From NCBI RefSeq assembly GCF_019972815.1, contig NZ_BPPA01000001.1, positions 341,280-405,279 of the forward strand: a stretch of DNA of 64,000 nt, in the 5' to 3' direction. Positions within the stretch are counted from its first letter, which is position 1, and every line of letters begins with the position of its first letter. Shown here piece by piece: positions 8,499 to 17,082 of this stretch. Position numbers and translations under genes: made by a program. This DNA is from Lactobacillus huangpiensis (GTDB lineage Bacteria > Bacillota > Bacilli > Lactobacillales > Lactobacillaceae). Below the pieces are notes generated by a model. It made no database searches. It was not told the origin of the DNA and saw nothing but the letters and a program-made list of their open reading frames with translations.

Positions 8499-9191
8499 AT
8501 GTCAAAATTAGTTTTGATCCGTCACGGACAAAGTGAATGGAACCTTGAAAATAAATTTACTGGTTGGATTGATGTAGATTTATCAGAAAAAGGCGTTGAA
8601 GAAGCAAAGAACGCAGGTAAGTTAATTAAGGAACATGGTCTGCAGTTCGATCAAGCTTATACATCTGTTTTAACTCGTGCCATTAAGACTCTACACTATG
8701 CTTTGGAAGAAAGCGGTCAACTTTGGGTTCCGGAAACTAAGAGCTGGAGATTAAACGAACGTCATTACGGTGGCTTGCAAGGCTTAAACAAGAAAGCTAC
8801 TGCTGACAAATACGGTGATGAGCAAGTTCACATTTGGCGTCGTTCATATGATGTTTTGCCACCAAAGATTGAGGATGACTCTAAATACAGCCAAGTTCAT
8901 GATCGTCGTTATGCCGATCTTGATCCACACATCATTCCTCGGACTGAAAACCTAAAGGTTTGTTTGGAAAGAGTTATGCCTTTCTGGGAAGACCACATTG
9001 CTCCAGACTTGTTAGCTGGCAAGAACGTTATTATTGCAGCTCACGGTAATTCACTTCGTGCCTTGACTAAGTACATCGAAAACATTTCTGATGCTGATAT
9101 TATGAACTTGGAAATGAAGACCGGTGAACCAGTAGTTTACACCTTTGATGACAAGTTGAATGTCACTAACAAAGAAAAATTAGACGACTAA
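8499..9191 (+). CDS. gpmA: 2,3-bisphosphoglycerate-dependent phosphoglycerate mutase
   Basis: The start is the ATG at 8499, which has AAAGGAGA about 7 nt upstream; the in-frame ATG at 8451 has no such site. 230 residues, the usual length. [10 protein letters not shown] near the N terminus carries the phospho-accepting His. [10 protein letters not shown] and the late A-A-H-G-N-S-L-R (second catalytic His) are also present. It interconverts 3- and 2-phosphoglycerate in glycolysis. It is monocistronic with its own terminator. Confidence 0.97.
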   Translation: MSKLVLIRHGQSEWNLENKFTGWIDVDLSEKGVEEAKNAGKLIKEHGLQFDQAYTSVLTRAIKTLHYALEESGQLWVPETKSWRLNERHYGGLQGLNKKATADKYGDEQVHIWRRSYDVLPPKIEDDSKYSQVHDRRYADLDPHIIPRTENLKVCLERVMPFWEDHIAPDLLAGKNVIIAAHGNSLRALTKYIENISDADIMNLEMKTGEPVVYTFDDKLNVTNKEKLDD

Positions 9192-9209
9192 TTTTAAGTT
9201 AAAAAATAA

Positions 9210-9241
9210 AATTCCTAACTTTCACAGTTAGGAATTTTTTT
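9210..9241 (+). terminator. Terminator of gpmA
   Basis: 11-bp stem AATTCCTAACT (9210-9220) with AGTTAGGAATT (9226-9236), loop TTCAC, then T-run. Confidence 0.9.
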
Positions 9242-9376
9242 AGTACTTGCAACTAAGTTGTTACTTGTTACAAAAATGTTAAGTGCTGTCACTGTAACTC
9301 AGTATATTTTGATGAAACTTTAATCTATAGAAAACCAGAAAGATATATCTTCTCGCCTTTTATTTGCCTCAAGTTC

Positions 9377-11191
9377 TTAATCCGGTTCATTAATGTTTAA
9401 AATTGCATCGAAGACGCTTTGGGGCAACTTAATGTCGCTTTTAACAGCTTGTCTTTTATTTAAACTTTGTCTGCGTAAAAGTTGTTGCTTTTTCGAGATG
9501 CTTCTTTTTTCACCGTTCACAGCTGCATTTTTGCGTAAAGGCGGCACGTCCACTCTCGCAATTGCTTTGTTTTCCACCATTGCTTGCACCGGCATCGGGT
9601 ATAGACGACGCGGAACCGTATATTTCAATTTTTTAACTAACTTATGGGCGATCAAATCGGCTTTTTGACGTGGCACAATAATGTCGAGAGCATCAACAGC
9701 AGCATAGTTGATCTGAATTTGAATTTTAACTACATCAACCAGTTCGTAATCCAGAAATTCGGTGTCAAGCGTCGCAAACCCATGAGTAATTGATTTTAAG
9801 CTGTTGAAAAAGTCATAGGCAATTTCGGAAACCGGCAGTTTATATATTAATGTGACTAAATCTTGTTGATTATCCAAGTCAACCATTTCCCCAAAATGCT
9901 GGTCACATAATTTCATGACTGCACCTAAATATTCATTGGGCGTGGTAATGACTGCTTTGACATAAGATTCAGTGACGTAATCAATTTCAGAAAAGTCAGG
10001 AAATTTCGCTGGATTGGTGATAGTGAGGTATTCCTGCTTAGGCTGAGGCTGCTTGAGATAAACGTGATAGGTTGCATTCGGTGCAGTGGTTAATACTTCC
10101 ACATGATATTCATCCCGCAGTCGTTCTTGGATTATCTGCAAGTGAAAAATGCCTAAGAAACCGCAGCGAAAGCCGGCATCAAGAGCTTCAGACTGTTCGG
10201 GAGCGTAATGAAAAGCGGAATCATTGAGAGCTAGCTTACTAATAGCTTGTTTTAAGGCTTCATAACTGGTATCTCCCTTAGGATAAAAACCGGCATAAAC
10301 CATTGATTGCGCTGGCTTAAAGTGGGGAATGGCATTTTTAGTAGGATTTTCTGCAGTGGTTAAGGTATCGCAAACCTGGACACTGGCAACATCTTTAATT
10401 CCAGTCACAATATAGCCGACTTCTCCCGCATTTAATTCTTTTACTGGCTGCATGTTTGGGGTGAAAATCCCTATTGCTTGCGCATTAAACTTGCTGCCGC
10501 CCTGCATTAGCTGCAATTTTTGCTGGTTCTTTAACTGACCATCAATTAGTCTGACATCCGCGATAATTCCCTGATATGAATCATACTGTGAGTCAAAAAT
10601 CAGTGCCTTAAGTGCTGCATCGGGTTTTCCCTGAGGGGCTGGAATTTTTTGATAAATTGCTTCTAATACTTGATGAACATTTTCTCCTGTTTTAGCAGAA
10701 ATTTTTAAAATATCCGCGTCTGCAAATTCTGGCCTTAAGGCACGTATTTGTGCCTCCGTTGCCTCTACGTCTGCCGCTGCATTGTCAATTTTGTTAATCA
10801 CCGGAATGATAGTCAGATTATGTTTTAAAGCTAAACGCAAATTGGCTACGGTTTGTGCTTGTACACCCTGAGTTGCGTCTACCAGTAAAATAGCGCCATC
10901 ACTGGCAGCCAGACTTTTAGAAACTTCGTAAGAAAAATCAACGTGCCCTGGGGTATCGATTAAATTGTATTCGTATTCCTGACCGTTATCTGCTTGATAA
11001 AAGTTACGCACTGATCTTGATTTGACTGTTACACCATGAGCCTGTTCAACTTCCATGCTGTCCAAAAGTTGGTCACTTAACTGCCTTTTGCTGACAGTAT
11101 CAGTTTGTTCCATAATTCTGTCAGCTAATGTTGATTTACCATGATCAATATGAGCAATTATGGCAAAATTTCTAATATTAGCAAGTTTCAT
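9377..11191 (-). CDS. lepA: Divergent elongation factor 4 (LepA) paralogue
   Basis: 604 residues, the usual LepA length. G1 is A-H-I-D-H-G-K-S-T (13-21), G3 is D-T-P-G-H-V-D-F (80-87), G4 is N-K-I-D. The C-terminal LepA-specific region is present, though its end is shortened to R-Q-A-V-K-S-D-I-K-L-P-Q-S-V-F-D. The normally near-invariant R-G-I-T-I-K of switch I reads H-G-V-T-V-K (52-57), keeping the Thr but not the Arg. LepA back-translocates or remodels stalled ribosomes using GTP. The gene starts 1 bp after a tetR-type gene, with GAAGGAG overlapping that gene's end. Housekeeping lepA is normally not under a TetR repressor, so this is probably a second, specialised copy; whether a standard copy exists elsewhere cannot be seen here. 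Confidence 0.85.
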   Translation of the reverse strand: MKLANIRNFAIIAHIDHGKSTLADRIMEQTDTVSKRQLSDQLLDSMEVEQAHGVTVKSRSVRNFYQADNGQEYEYNLIDTPGHVDFSYEVSKSLAASDGAILLVDATQGVQAQTVANLRLALKHNLTIIPVINKIDNAAADVEATEAQIRALRPEFADADILKISAKTGENVHQVLEAIYQKIPAPQGKPDAALKALIFDSQYDSYQGIIADVRLIDGQLKNQQKLQLMQGGSKFNAQAIGIFTPNMQPVKELNAGEVGYIVTGIKDVASVQVCDTLTTAENPTKNAIPHFKPAQSMVYAGFYPKGDTSYEALKQAISKLALNDSAFHYAPEQSEALDAGFRCGFLGIFHLQIIQERLRDEYHVEVLTTAPNATYHVYLKQPQPKQEYLTITNPAKFPDFSEIDYVTESYVKAVITTPNEYLGAVMKLCDQHFGEMVDLDNQQDLVTLIYKLPVSEIAYDFFNSLKSITHGFATLDTEFLDYELVDVVKIQIQINYAAVDALDIIVPRQKADLIAHKLVKKLKYTVPRRLYPMPVQAMVENKAIARVDVPPLRKNAAVNGEKRSISKKQQLLRRQSLNKRQAVKSDIKLPQSVFDAILNINEPD

Positions 11192-11192
11192 T

Positions 11193-11855
11193 TTATTTTG
11201 CTCCTTCCAATTTTTGCTCTAAGCCTTGTAAATAAAAGAGCATTAATTGATTTGCTTCTTGTTCGAGGTCGATTTGAAAAACTTTAAAATCAACGGGTAA
11301 TTGATCATGGTGAAACTCATCCAGGTTCATCATATTCATTAGTCCGCTAATAATTGCACTTTGAATGATGAAAAGGTGACTGGCTTGCTTAACGCTAAGC
11401 AGTGAAATTTTCTCGGCTATTGCTTGTCCCAGTTTCCTGTTTATTTCATAGAGTTTTTCGCGACCAGCCAATGTCTGTTCTCTGTCAGCGGCAGTTTCTA
11501 AAATTGGACCACGTAACGCGTTAAGACGTAATAAATCTGTCCTCTGACTGATTAACAAATGGTTTTGCTCTAGTATAAAAGAGGAAAAATCAGCCCACGA
11601 AGTGATATTTTTAGTTTTTTGAAAACGCTGAAGAACTTCCGTGAGGTAATCTTGGTAACCAGAAAGCAATAAGTACATAAAGATATTTTCTTTAGTTTTA
11701 AAATAATTAAATAGTGTGCCTTTGGCAACGCCAGATTCATGGGCAATTTGCGCCATAGATATTTGGTTAAAATCATTTTTTTGAAATAACTTGCTGGCGG
11801 CAGCTGCAATTAGCTGTTTTTTTGCTTCTTTTTCTTTGGCAGTCAAGACATACAT
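11193..11855 (-). CDS. TetR family transcriptional repressor
   Basis: 220 residues from Met 11855. An ATG 27 bases earlier contains the AAAGGAG site within its own codons, so it is unlikely to be used. The N-terminal helix-turn-helix reads I-S-M-A-Q-I-A-H-E-S-G-V-A-K-G-T-L-F-N-Y-F, the classic TetR pattern; the rest is helical and variable (ligand domain). It precedes lepA with a 1-bp gap, so the two are cotranscribed. A perfect palindrome overlaps the -10 of their promoter, which implies self-repression. The inducer is unknown. Confidence 0.9.
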   Translation of the reverse strand: MYVLTAKEKEAKKQLIAAAASKLFQKNDFNQISMAQIAHESGVAKGTLFNYFKTKENIFMYLLLSGYQDYLTEVLQRFQKTKNITSWADFSSFILEQNHLLISQRTDLLRLNALRGPILETAADREQTLAGREKLYEINRKLGQAIAEKISLLSVKQASHLFIIQSAIISGLMNMMNLDEFHHDQLPVDFKVFQIDLEQEANQLMLFYLQGLEQKLEGAK

Positions 11856-11883
11856 AATGGCAGATATACTCCTTTCATTCAAT

Positions 11884-11926
11884 AATGACCAACGGTCATT
11901 TTACAAATAATTACCAATTTTTGCAA
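11884..11926 (-). promoter_or_regulatory. Promoter and TetR-type operator of the tetR-lepA operon
   Basis: The minus strand has TTGCAA (-35, 11921-11926), a 17-bp spacer and TAAAAT (-10, 11898-11903). Overlapping the -10 is a perfect 7-3-7 inverted repeat, AATGACC AAC GGTCATT (11884-11900). Its size and position fit a TetR dimer blocking RNA polymerase. Confidence 0.8.
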
Positions 11927-11930
11927 GAAA

Positions 11931-11957
11931 AAACCATCTTTATATGAAGATGGTTTT
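11931..11957 (-). terminator. Terminator of the asparaginase gene
   Basis: 10-bp perfect stem AAACCATCTT/AAGATGGTTT with a 6-nt loop and flanking A/T runs on both sides. It sits between the asparaginase stop codon and the tetR promoter. Confidence 0.8.
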
Positions 11958-11967
11958 CATTGCTGAT

Positions 11968-12936
11968 TTAATTATTAATGTATTTCTTTAATTGCTCATT
12001 TTTCAGACCAGCACTTAAACCAACTAAGAGCTTAATTCTGGCTTTTTGTCCATTGAGGCCGCGGCAGAAGATAATGCCCATTTTGGCTAATCCGACACCG
12101 CCACCTTGATAATCATAAACTGGTTCAGCAATACCGTTAAAACATCGGGAAACCAATACCAGGGGAATTCCAGAATCAAGCAGTTTTTGCAATTCAGGTA
12201 ATGTTTGGGGTGGCATGTTACCGGCACCTAAAGCTTCAATTACTAACCCGTTTGTTGCTGGCTTATTTAAAGCTTGAAAGATCTCTGGTCCCATTCCTGC
12301 ATAGGCCTTTACTAAATAAACATTTGAAATAATGTGGTCAATTGGTAAGTGTTGCTGGGGATTGATAGTTTGCACGTAATTAACGTGACCTTCGGATACA
12401 ACTCCTATAGGACCAAATGTGGCTGTGCGAAAAGTAGCAACATTTGTAGTATGGGTCTTCGTAACATAACGAGCGGGATGAATTTCATCATTCATCACAA
12501 CTACAACACCTTTGCCAATAGAAGCATCAGAACTGGCTACCATGATTGCGGTTCTGAAATTGTACAGTCCGTCGCTGCCAATTTCATTAGAAGAGCGCAT
12601 AGCTCCGGTTACTACCACAGGCATTTTACTGGAAATGGTTAAATCTAAAAATAAAGCTGTTTCTTCCAGGGTGTCTGTGCCGTGAGTCACGACTGCCCCG
12701 AAAAAGCCTTCGGCTTCTGCTTGGCGGATCCGCAAAGAAAGTTGCAACATGCGCTCTGGTGTCATATGAGGAGAAGGCAAGTTGAAAATTTCTTCAGTAA
12801 CTATCTGGACATCGTCATTAACGTTTAAAGACAGGTCAGCCAAGGGATTTTGACTGTTAGGCTTAATTTTTCCATTTTCATCTTCTGACATTGAAATGGT
12901 GCCACCAGTATGTAAGATTAGAATTTTTTTACTCAT
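11968..12936 (-). CDS. ansA: Type I L-asparaginase
   Basis: 322 residues, no signal peptide, so cytoplasmic. H-T-G-G-T-I-S near the N terminus has the catalytic Thr; T-H-G-T-D-T-L-E-E-T has the second Thr/Asp pair; V-V-T-G-A-M-R and G-S-D-G follow in order. It hydrolyses asparagine to aspartate and ammonia. It is transcribed alone, with its own terminator. Confidence 0.92.
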   Translation of the reverse strand: MSKKILILHTGGTISMSEDENGKIKPNSQNPLADLSLNVNDDVQIVTEEIFNLPSPHMTPERMLQLSLRIRQAEAEGFFGAVVTHGTDTLEETALFLDLTISSKMPVVVTGAMRSSNEIGSDGLYNFRTAIMVASSDASIGKGVVVVMNDEIHPARYVTKTHTTNVATFRTATFGPIGVVSEGHVNYVQTINPQQHLPIDHIISNVYLVKAYAGMGPEIFQALNKPATNGLVIEALGAGNMPPQTLPELQKLLDSGIPLVLVSRCFNGIAEPVYDYQGGGVGLAKMGIIFCRGLNGQKARIKLLVGLSAGLKNEQLKKYINN

Positions 12937-13035
12937 AATAGGTTTTTGCTCCTGTGATTTCTTTAATTAATACTTCTACAGGTTAGCATAAAATTAGGGA
13001 TGCAGAAACCGTTAAAGACCATAGATTTTAGACAT

Positions 13036-13067
13036 AAAAAGCAGCCGGACAAAAGGCCAGCTGCTTT
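13036..13067 (-). terminator. Terminator of the cupin/CMD operon
   Basis: AAAGCAGC pairs with GCTGCTTT around a short CCGG/GGCC-like inner stem; the minus strand ends in T5. Confidence 0.8.
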
Positions 13068-13079
13068 AAATTAAAGGTT

Positions 13080-13397
13080 TTAATCAGTGAAAATTTCTTT
13101 TGCCAAATCAAAAGCAGACCAAGCCTTCGGCCAGCCGCAATAAAATGCCAAATGAGTAATCAGTTCGACCATTTCGTCTTTCGTAATGCCGTTCTTTTTT
13201 CCAATAATCATATGTGATTTAAGTTGAGGAAAAGCTCCTTGTGCCATTAATGCGGCACAAGTAATTAAACTACGGTCACGTGCAGACAACTTGTCCTCTC
13301 TTGACCAGACTTCACCAAATAAAACATCATCATTCAATTCTGCAAACTTAGGTGCAAAATCACCTAAATTATCTCTACCGGCTGTTTGCTTTTTCAT
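13080..13397 (-). CDS. Carboxymuconolactone decarboxylase family protein
   Basis: 105 residues, the usual size of the small CMD/AhpD-like proteins. The helical core reads L-S-A-R-D-R-S-L-I-T-C-A-A-L, then H-L-A-F-Y-C-G-W-P-K-A. There is no C-x-x-C pair as in true AhpD, so peroxidase coupling by that route is unlikely. The GGAGG site lies in the end of the upstream cupin gene, so translation is coupled. Together with the cupin and the MerR-type promoter this looks like a small-molecule or electrophile response unit; the substrate is unknown. Confidence 0.88.
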   Translation of the reverse strand: MKKQTAGRDNLGDFAPKFAELNDDVLFGEVWSREDKLSARDRSLITCAALMAQGAFPQLKSHMIIGKKNGITKDEMVELITHLAFYCGWPKAWSAFDLAKEIFTD

Positions 13398-13400
13398 TTT

Positions 13401-13814
13401 TTAATCCTCCAATTTTTCATATTCTTCATCTGTGACTGGCTCCAGCCATTTTGGTGTTCCCGCAGTGATAGCAATATGCGCAAACCAACTATTTTTGGTA
13501 GCACCATGCCAGTGCTTAACACCATCGTGAACAACTACTACATCTCCCGGATGTAATTTACGTGCAATCTTTCCTTCTTCTTGATACCAGCCTTCGCCAG
13601 CTGTAGCTAATAAAATTTGAAAGCCGCCCATATGTTGGTGCCAGTTGTTACGACAACCCGGTTCAAAACTAACGTTTGAGACGCTTACGTTAATCTTAGG
13701 ATCATTGACCAAGCTTTGCAGGTAACTCTGGCCAATAAAATATTTTTGATAAGCAGTATTCTTTTCACCCAAAGCAAAAATACCATTTTGCACATCATCT
13801 TTGTGATCGTCCAT
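13401..13814 (-). CDS. Cupin-domain protein
   Basis: 137 residues. The cupin motif 1 is H-Q-H-M-G-G-F-Q, followed by G-D-V-V-V-V-H-D-G-V-K-H-W-H-G-A with two more His, so a metal site is likely. The gene is first in a two-gene operon with the CMD protein. Its ATG has AAAGGAG 6 nt upstream. Cupin/CMD pairs are common in lactobacilli and often sit with aldo-keto reductases under MerR control; the reaction has not been established as far as I can tell. Confidence 0.88.
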   Translation of the reverse strand: MDDHKDDVQNGIFALGEKNTAYQKYFIGQSYLQSLVNDPKINVSVSNVSFEPGCRNNWHQHMGGFQILLATAGEGWYQEEGKIARKLHPGDVVVVHDGVKHWHGATKNSWFAHIAITAGTPKWLEPVTDEEYEKLED

Positions 13815-13845
13815 ATTGATTCTCCTTTACCTGATTTATACGATT

Positions 13846-13876
13846 ACTTTAGTACTTAATGTGTACTTTAAGTCAA
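13846..13876 (-). promoter_or_regulatory. MerR-type promoter of the cupin/CMD operon
   Basis: On the minus strand TTGACT (-35, 13871-13876) and TAAAGT (-10, 13846-13851) are 19 bp apart, the overlong spacing typical of MerR-activated promoters. Inside the spacer is the dyad AGTAC-N7-GTACT (13851-13867). No merR gene is visible in this window. Confidence 0.7.
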
Positions 13877-13965
13877 GTTATTTTAACAGTAATTATGAGT
13901 TAAATTACAGTTATTAATAATTAGTTATTGTTTTGTGAATTTGTTATTTTTAAAAAATAACGTGA

Positions 13966-13997
13966 TAAAATTAACTTGTTAAATGAAAACGATTTAA
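13966..13997 (+). promoter_or_regulatory. -10 element and cre-like site before the first flavoprotein gene
   Basis: TAAAAT at 13966-13971 could be the -10; the -35 is weak. TGAAAACGATTTAA at 13984-13997 matches the CcpA consensus TGAAARCGYTTTCA at most positions and lies just downstream of the expected start site, a place where CcpA blocks transcription. Confidence 0.5.
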
Positions 13998-14014
13998 TTA
14001 ATGAGGAGATTACT

Positions 14015-15817
14015 ATGATTTATCATAAAAACTTTGAATGGGATGCAAATTATGATGTTGTTGTCTTAGGCTTTGGTGGTGCTGGTGCTACTGCAGCACG
14101 GTTTGCAGCTGACCATGATGCTAAAGTACTGCTGGTTGATTCGGCTCCAGAGGGTCATGAAGGCGGTAATACTCGTTATTCAGCTCAATTAATTGGTTCT
14201 GGCGATGACTTTAATGAAATGAAAAAGTATTATCAAAAACTAACGGCGCCAATGGAACTTGACGAAGACATGATCGATACCTACGTTGAGGGGATGGTTA
14301 ATACACCGCAATATGTTTCCCAGTATTTAGGAGTCAAACCTAACAGTGCTAAAGAATATGCGCCAGATAAAAGTTATGCTTTCAGAGAATTTCCTGAGTT
14401 TGAGGGTTCAGAGTCTTATGACTTTACCACTGTCACTAAACATTGGTTTGACGCTTCTTTATGGCAAATTTTGAAGGAGCAGGTAGTTAAGCGGCAAGAC
14501 CAAATAGATGTTTTATATGACACACCTGCTGTAGAACTAATTCAGGATCCAGAAAGTAAAAAGATCTACGGTGTGGTCATTAAACGCGACGGCAAACTAT
14601 TAAAAGTGCAAGCCAAGAATGGTGTCGTCATGACGACTGGTGGGTTTGAAAACAATCAAAGAATGATTGAAGACTTTATCGGGGCAAAAAGACTGGCACC
14701 GTTAGGTACCCTTTACAACAAAGGTGATGGTCTGAGAATGGCTCAGGAAGTTGGCGCTGACTTTTGGCATTTGCACAACTTTGAGTCTTTGGGTTTGCTT
14801 CATGGCATGGCTTTTGCAGTTCCAGCGGGCCAGCGTGGTCGTTTAATGTTGGGAGCTCAAAATGAAGCTGTTTCTACCGGTAGTGTTTTTGTTATAGGTG
14901 ATGATGGTACCAGATACTTTAATGAAGCAGAAGAAAATCGTCACGGTCACATCAAGAATCACGGCCAATGGAAAATACCACTAAACCAAGAACACCCATA
15001 CTTGATTTTTGATGAAACCAAAAAGCATGAATTAGATAATGATAAAATTATTGGCGATTACAAGCCGTACACAGAAAATGTTATCAAGGCTGACTCTGTT
15101 TCAGAATTAGCCGATAAAATTGGGGTTGAACCGGCAGTTTTGTCTGATACTCTCAATCGTTTTAATAAAGCATGTCAGGAACAAGACGATCCCGAATTTA
15201 GAAGAGATCCAGCTACTTTGCGTGAGTTTGACGGTAATACAATTTATGCCGTCAAATTGGAGCAGACAATGCTTAACACTCAAGGTGGTCCAAGAAGAAA
15301 TAAAAATGCGGAAATTTTGGATACCAGAGGCAAAGCTATCCCTAATCTTTATTCAGCTGGTGAACTTGGCGGTATCTGTGCTAACCAATACCAAGGCGGC
15401 AATAACTTGGCAGAATGTTTGATTTGGGGCAAGATTGCTGGAGAAAATGCGGCTAAACCAAAGGTTGATGAAGCAACCGATGCAGCAAGCGGTGCTACTA
15501 TGCATGAAAAGCATTTAACTTCAGATCTTAAACATGAAACCTATGAAACGGAAGAGAACCAATACATTGGTAAATCTACTAAAGGCATGGGTGATGAAAT
15601 AGTTGTACGGGTAACTGTTGATGAGCAAAAGAACCTAAAGAATATTGAAGTTTTGAAACAAGCTGAGTCGGATGACTATGGTTTGAAAGCCATTAAGACT
15701 CTGCCTTCTAAGATGGTTCAGGAAAATACTGTTGATGTTGATGCAGTCAGTGGTGCTTCGAGTTCATCACGTGGTCTCAAAGACGCAGTTAGGGATGCGC
15801 TAAGTAAGATAAAATAG
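14015..15817 (+). CDS. Fumarate-reductase-like flavoprotein with C-terminal FMN-binding domain
   Basis: The start is ATG 14015 after GAGGAG; a longer frame from 13976 lacks a ribosome site. 600 residues, no signal peptide. The FAD-binding fold starts with G-F-G-G-A-G (19-24). The reductase core ends in Y-S-A-G-E-L-G-G near residue 465. Residues about 520-600 are an FMN_bind domain with D-A-V-S-G-A-S (576-582), the motif that ApbE uses to attach FMN covalently. The core keeps a candidate acid Arg in N-E-A-E-E-N-R, but the fumarate-binding His and Arg seen in classic enzymes (H-T-x-G-G and N-R-L-G-G-N) read N-T-Q-G-G and Q-Y-Q-G-G-N. It therefore probably reduces another enoate-type substrate. 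Cytoplasmic electron transfer from NAD(P)H is inferred. Confidence 0.85.
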   Translation: MIYHKNFEWDANYDVVVLGFGGAGATAARFAADHDAKVLLVDSAPEGHEGGNTRYSAQLIGSGDDFNEMKKYYQKLTAPMELDEDMIDTYVEGMVNTPQYVSQYLGVKPNSAKEYAPDKSYAFREFPEFEGSESYDFTTVTKHWFDASLWQILKEQVVKRQDQIDVLYDTPAVELIQDPESKKIYGVVIKRDGKLLKVQAKNGVVMTTGGFENNQRMIEDFIGAKRLAPLGTLYNKGDGLRMAQEVGADFWHLHNFESLGLLHGMAFAVPAGQRGRLMLGAQNEAVSTGSVFVIGDDGTRYFNEAEENRHGHIKNHGQWKIPLNQEHPYLIFDETKKHELDNDKIIGDYKPYTENVIKADSVSELADKIGVEPAVLSDTLNRFNKACQEQDDPEFRRDPATLREFDGNTIYAVKLEQTMLNTQGGPRRNKNAEILDTRGKAIPNLYSAGELGGICANQYQGGNNLAECLIWGKIAGENAAKPKVDEATDAASGATMHEKHLTSDLKHETYETEENQYIGKSTKGMGDEIVVRVTVDEQKNLKNIEVLKQAESDDYGLKAIKTLPSKMVQENTVDVDAVSGASSSSRGLKDAVRDALSKIK

Positions 15818-15830
15818 TAGGTATTGTTAA

Positions 15831-15862
15831 AAAGGGTCATTAATATTAAATGGCCCTTTTGT
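15831..15862 (+). terminator. Terminator after the first flavoprotein gene
   Basis: AAAGGGTCAT (15831-15840) pairs with ATGGCCCTTT (15850-15859) with one T-G pair; T's follow. Confidence 0.75.
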
Positions 15863-15965
15863 ATAGTTCAAAACAGTAACTAATAGGACAGTCTTTTTTA
15901 AGTATGTTAATTTTTAGTATAATATACACAGGAAGAAAATTTTGCTAATTTGATGAGGTAATAAA

Positions 15966-16877
15966 ATGAATTTCACTCAATTACGCTGTTTTATTAAGGC
16001 CATAGATAATTCCAGTTTTACTATCGCCGCAGAGCGCTTAAATTTTTCCCAGTCGGCAGTTTCTAAAAATATTAAGGATCTCGAGGACACTCTGGGAGTA
16101 ACTTTAATCAATCGTGCTCATCACCGTATTTCCTTAACAAGCGCTGGCAAGTATTTCTATCGTGTTGCTCGCAATGTGGTAGATGATATGGATTACACGG
16201 TAGCATACTTGCAAAGCAAAAAGAATGACCCTGAAACACTTTTAAGAATAGGAGTCTGCGATACACCATTTGAACAAAAAATTCTGCCAATTTTTTTACG
16301 AAGACTGCGTGAATCTGGAAGTAACTTGAATATCCAGTTTGTCTTTGTACTCAATAATTCTATTGGTGAACTTCTCAACCATCACGTTGATTTATGTGCA
16401 ATTGCACGAGAAGATGTTGATGTTGTTGAAGATATTCACTTTGAACCAATGGTTCAGGGTAAAGTGGTTGCTGCTTGTCCGAAAGGTTCTCCTTTAGCAG
16501 AAAAATCTAAAATTTCTATTTCAGATTTAATTGATCGTGACGTATTTTTGCTTGATCCTAACAGTACTTTAAACGTGCAGTTGAATTTTCAAACCGCTTT
16601 AATCAATAAATTAGGTATGGAACATATCAAATTTGTGCAAGATTTCTTGGCCATGGATATTTATGTTAGAGGTGGCTGGGGTTATGGCATTTTGCCTAAC
16701 TTTATTGCGGATTATCAATCAGAGGGAATCAAGTATATTCCCATTGATTATCATGATATTTCACCATATGGAATTGCATACATGGAAAGCTTTACTAACG
16801 ACTCTGTACTTGAAAAAGTGGCCAGTACATTGAAAAAAGCAATAAACGAATATTTATCTGAGGATAAAAATAAGTAA
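15966..16877 (+). CDS. LysR family transcriptional regulator
   Basis: 303 residues. The N-terminal winged HTH is typical: F-x-x-A-A-E-R-L-N-F-S-Q-S-A-V-S-K-N-I-K-D-L-E. The C-terminal part is a periplasmic-binding-like inducer domain. TATAAT at 15918-15923 may be its -10. It sits between two flavoprotein genes and has its own terminators on both sides, so it is the obvious candidate regulator of the island; the inducer would be a substrate of these enzymes. Confidence 0.92.
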   Translation: MNFTQLRCFIKAIDNSSFTIAAERLNFSQSAVSKNIKDLEDTLGVTLINRAHHRISLTSAGKYFYRVARNVVDDMDYTVAYLQSKKNDPETLLRIGVCDTPFEQKILPIFLRRLRESGSNLNIQFVFVLNNSIGELLNHHVDLCAIAREDVDVVEDIHFEPMVQGKVVAACPKGSPLAEKSKISISDLIDRDVFLLDPNSTLNVQLNFQTALINKLGMEHIKFVQDFLAMDIYVRGGWGYGILPNFIADYQSEGIKYIPIDYHDISPYGIAYMESFTNDSVLEKVASTLKKAINEYLSEDKNK

Positions 16878-16901
16878 TGCACAAATAAAATTTGTTTTTG
16901 G

Positions 16902-16943
16902 AATGCTTGTAATCAGCATGTAAACGTTGATATTACAAGCATT
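16902..16943 (+). terminator. Terminator of the lysR gene
   Basis: 12-bp stem AATGCTTGTAAT (16902-16913) with ATTACAAGCATT (16932-16943), then T-run. Confidence 0.85.
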
Positions 16944-17039
16944 TTTTATTTTGGCTTTTTAAACTGTTATGTTCTGTATTCCATTTAGTAATTCTTAATT
17001 CTAAAAATGGTGCATTAATTCACTTGATTCATAGTATTA

Positions 17040-17053
17040 TGAAAACGGTTAAA
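17040..17053 (+). promoter_or_regulatory. cre-like site before the second flavoprotein gene
   Basis: TGAAAACGGTTAAA matches the CcpA consensus in its left half and centre. A TATTAT overlapping its first base (17035-17040) may be the -10. It lies about 30 bp before the start codon. Confidence 0.4.
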
Positions 17054-17082
17054 GGATTTGTTTAAAGAAGTGAGGTATAAAA

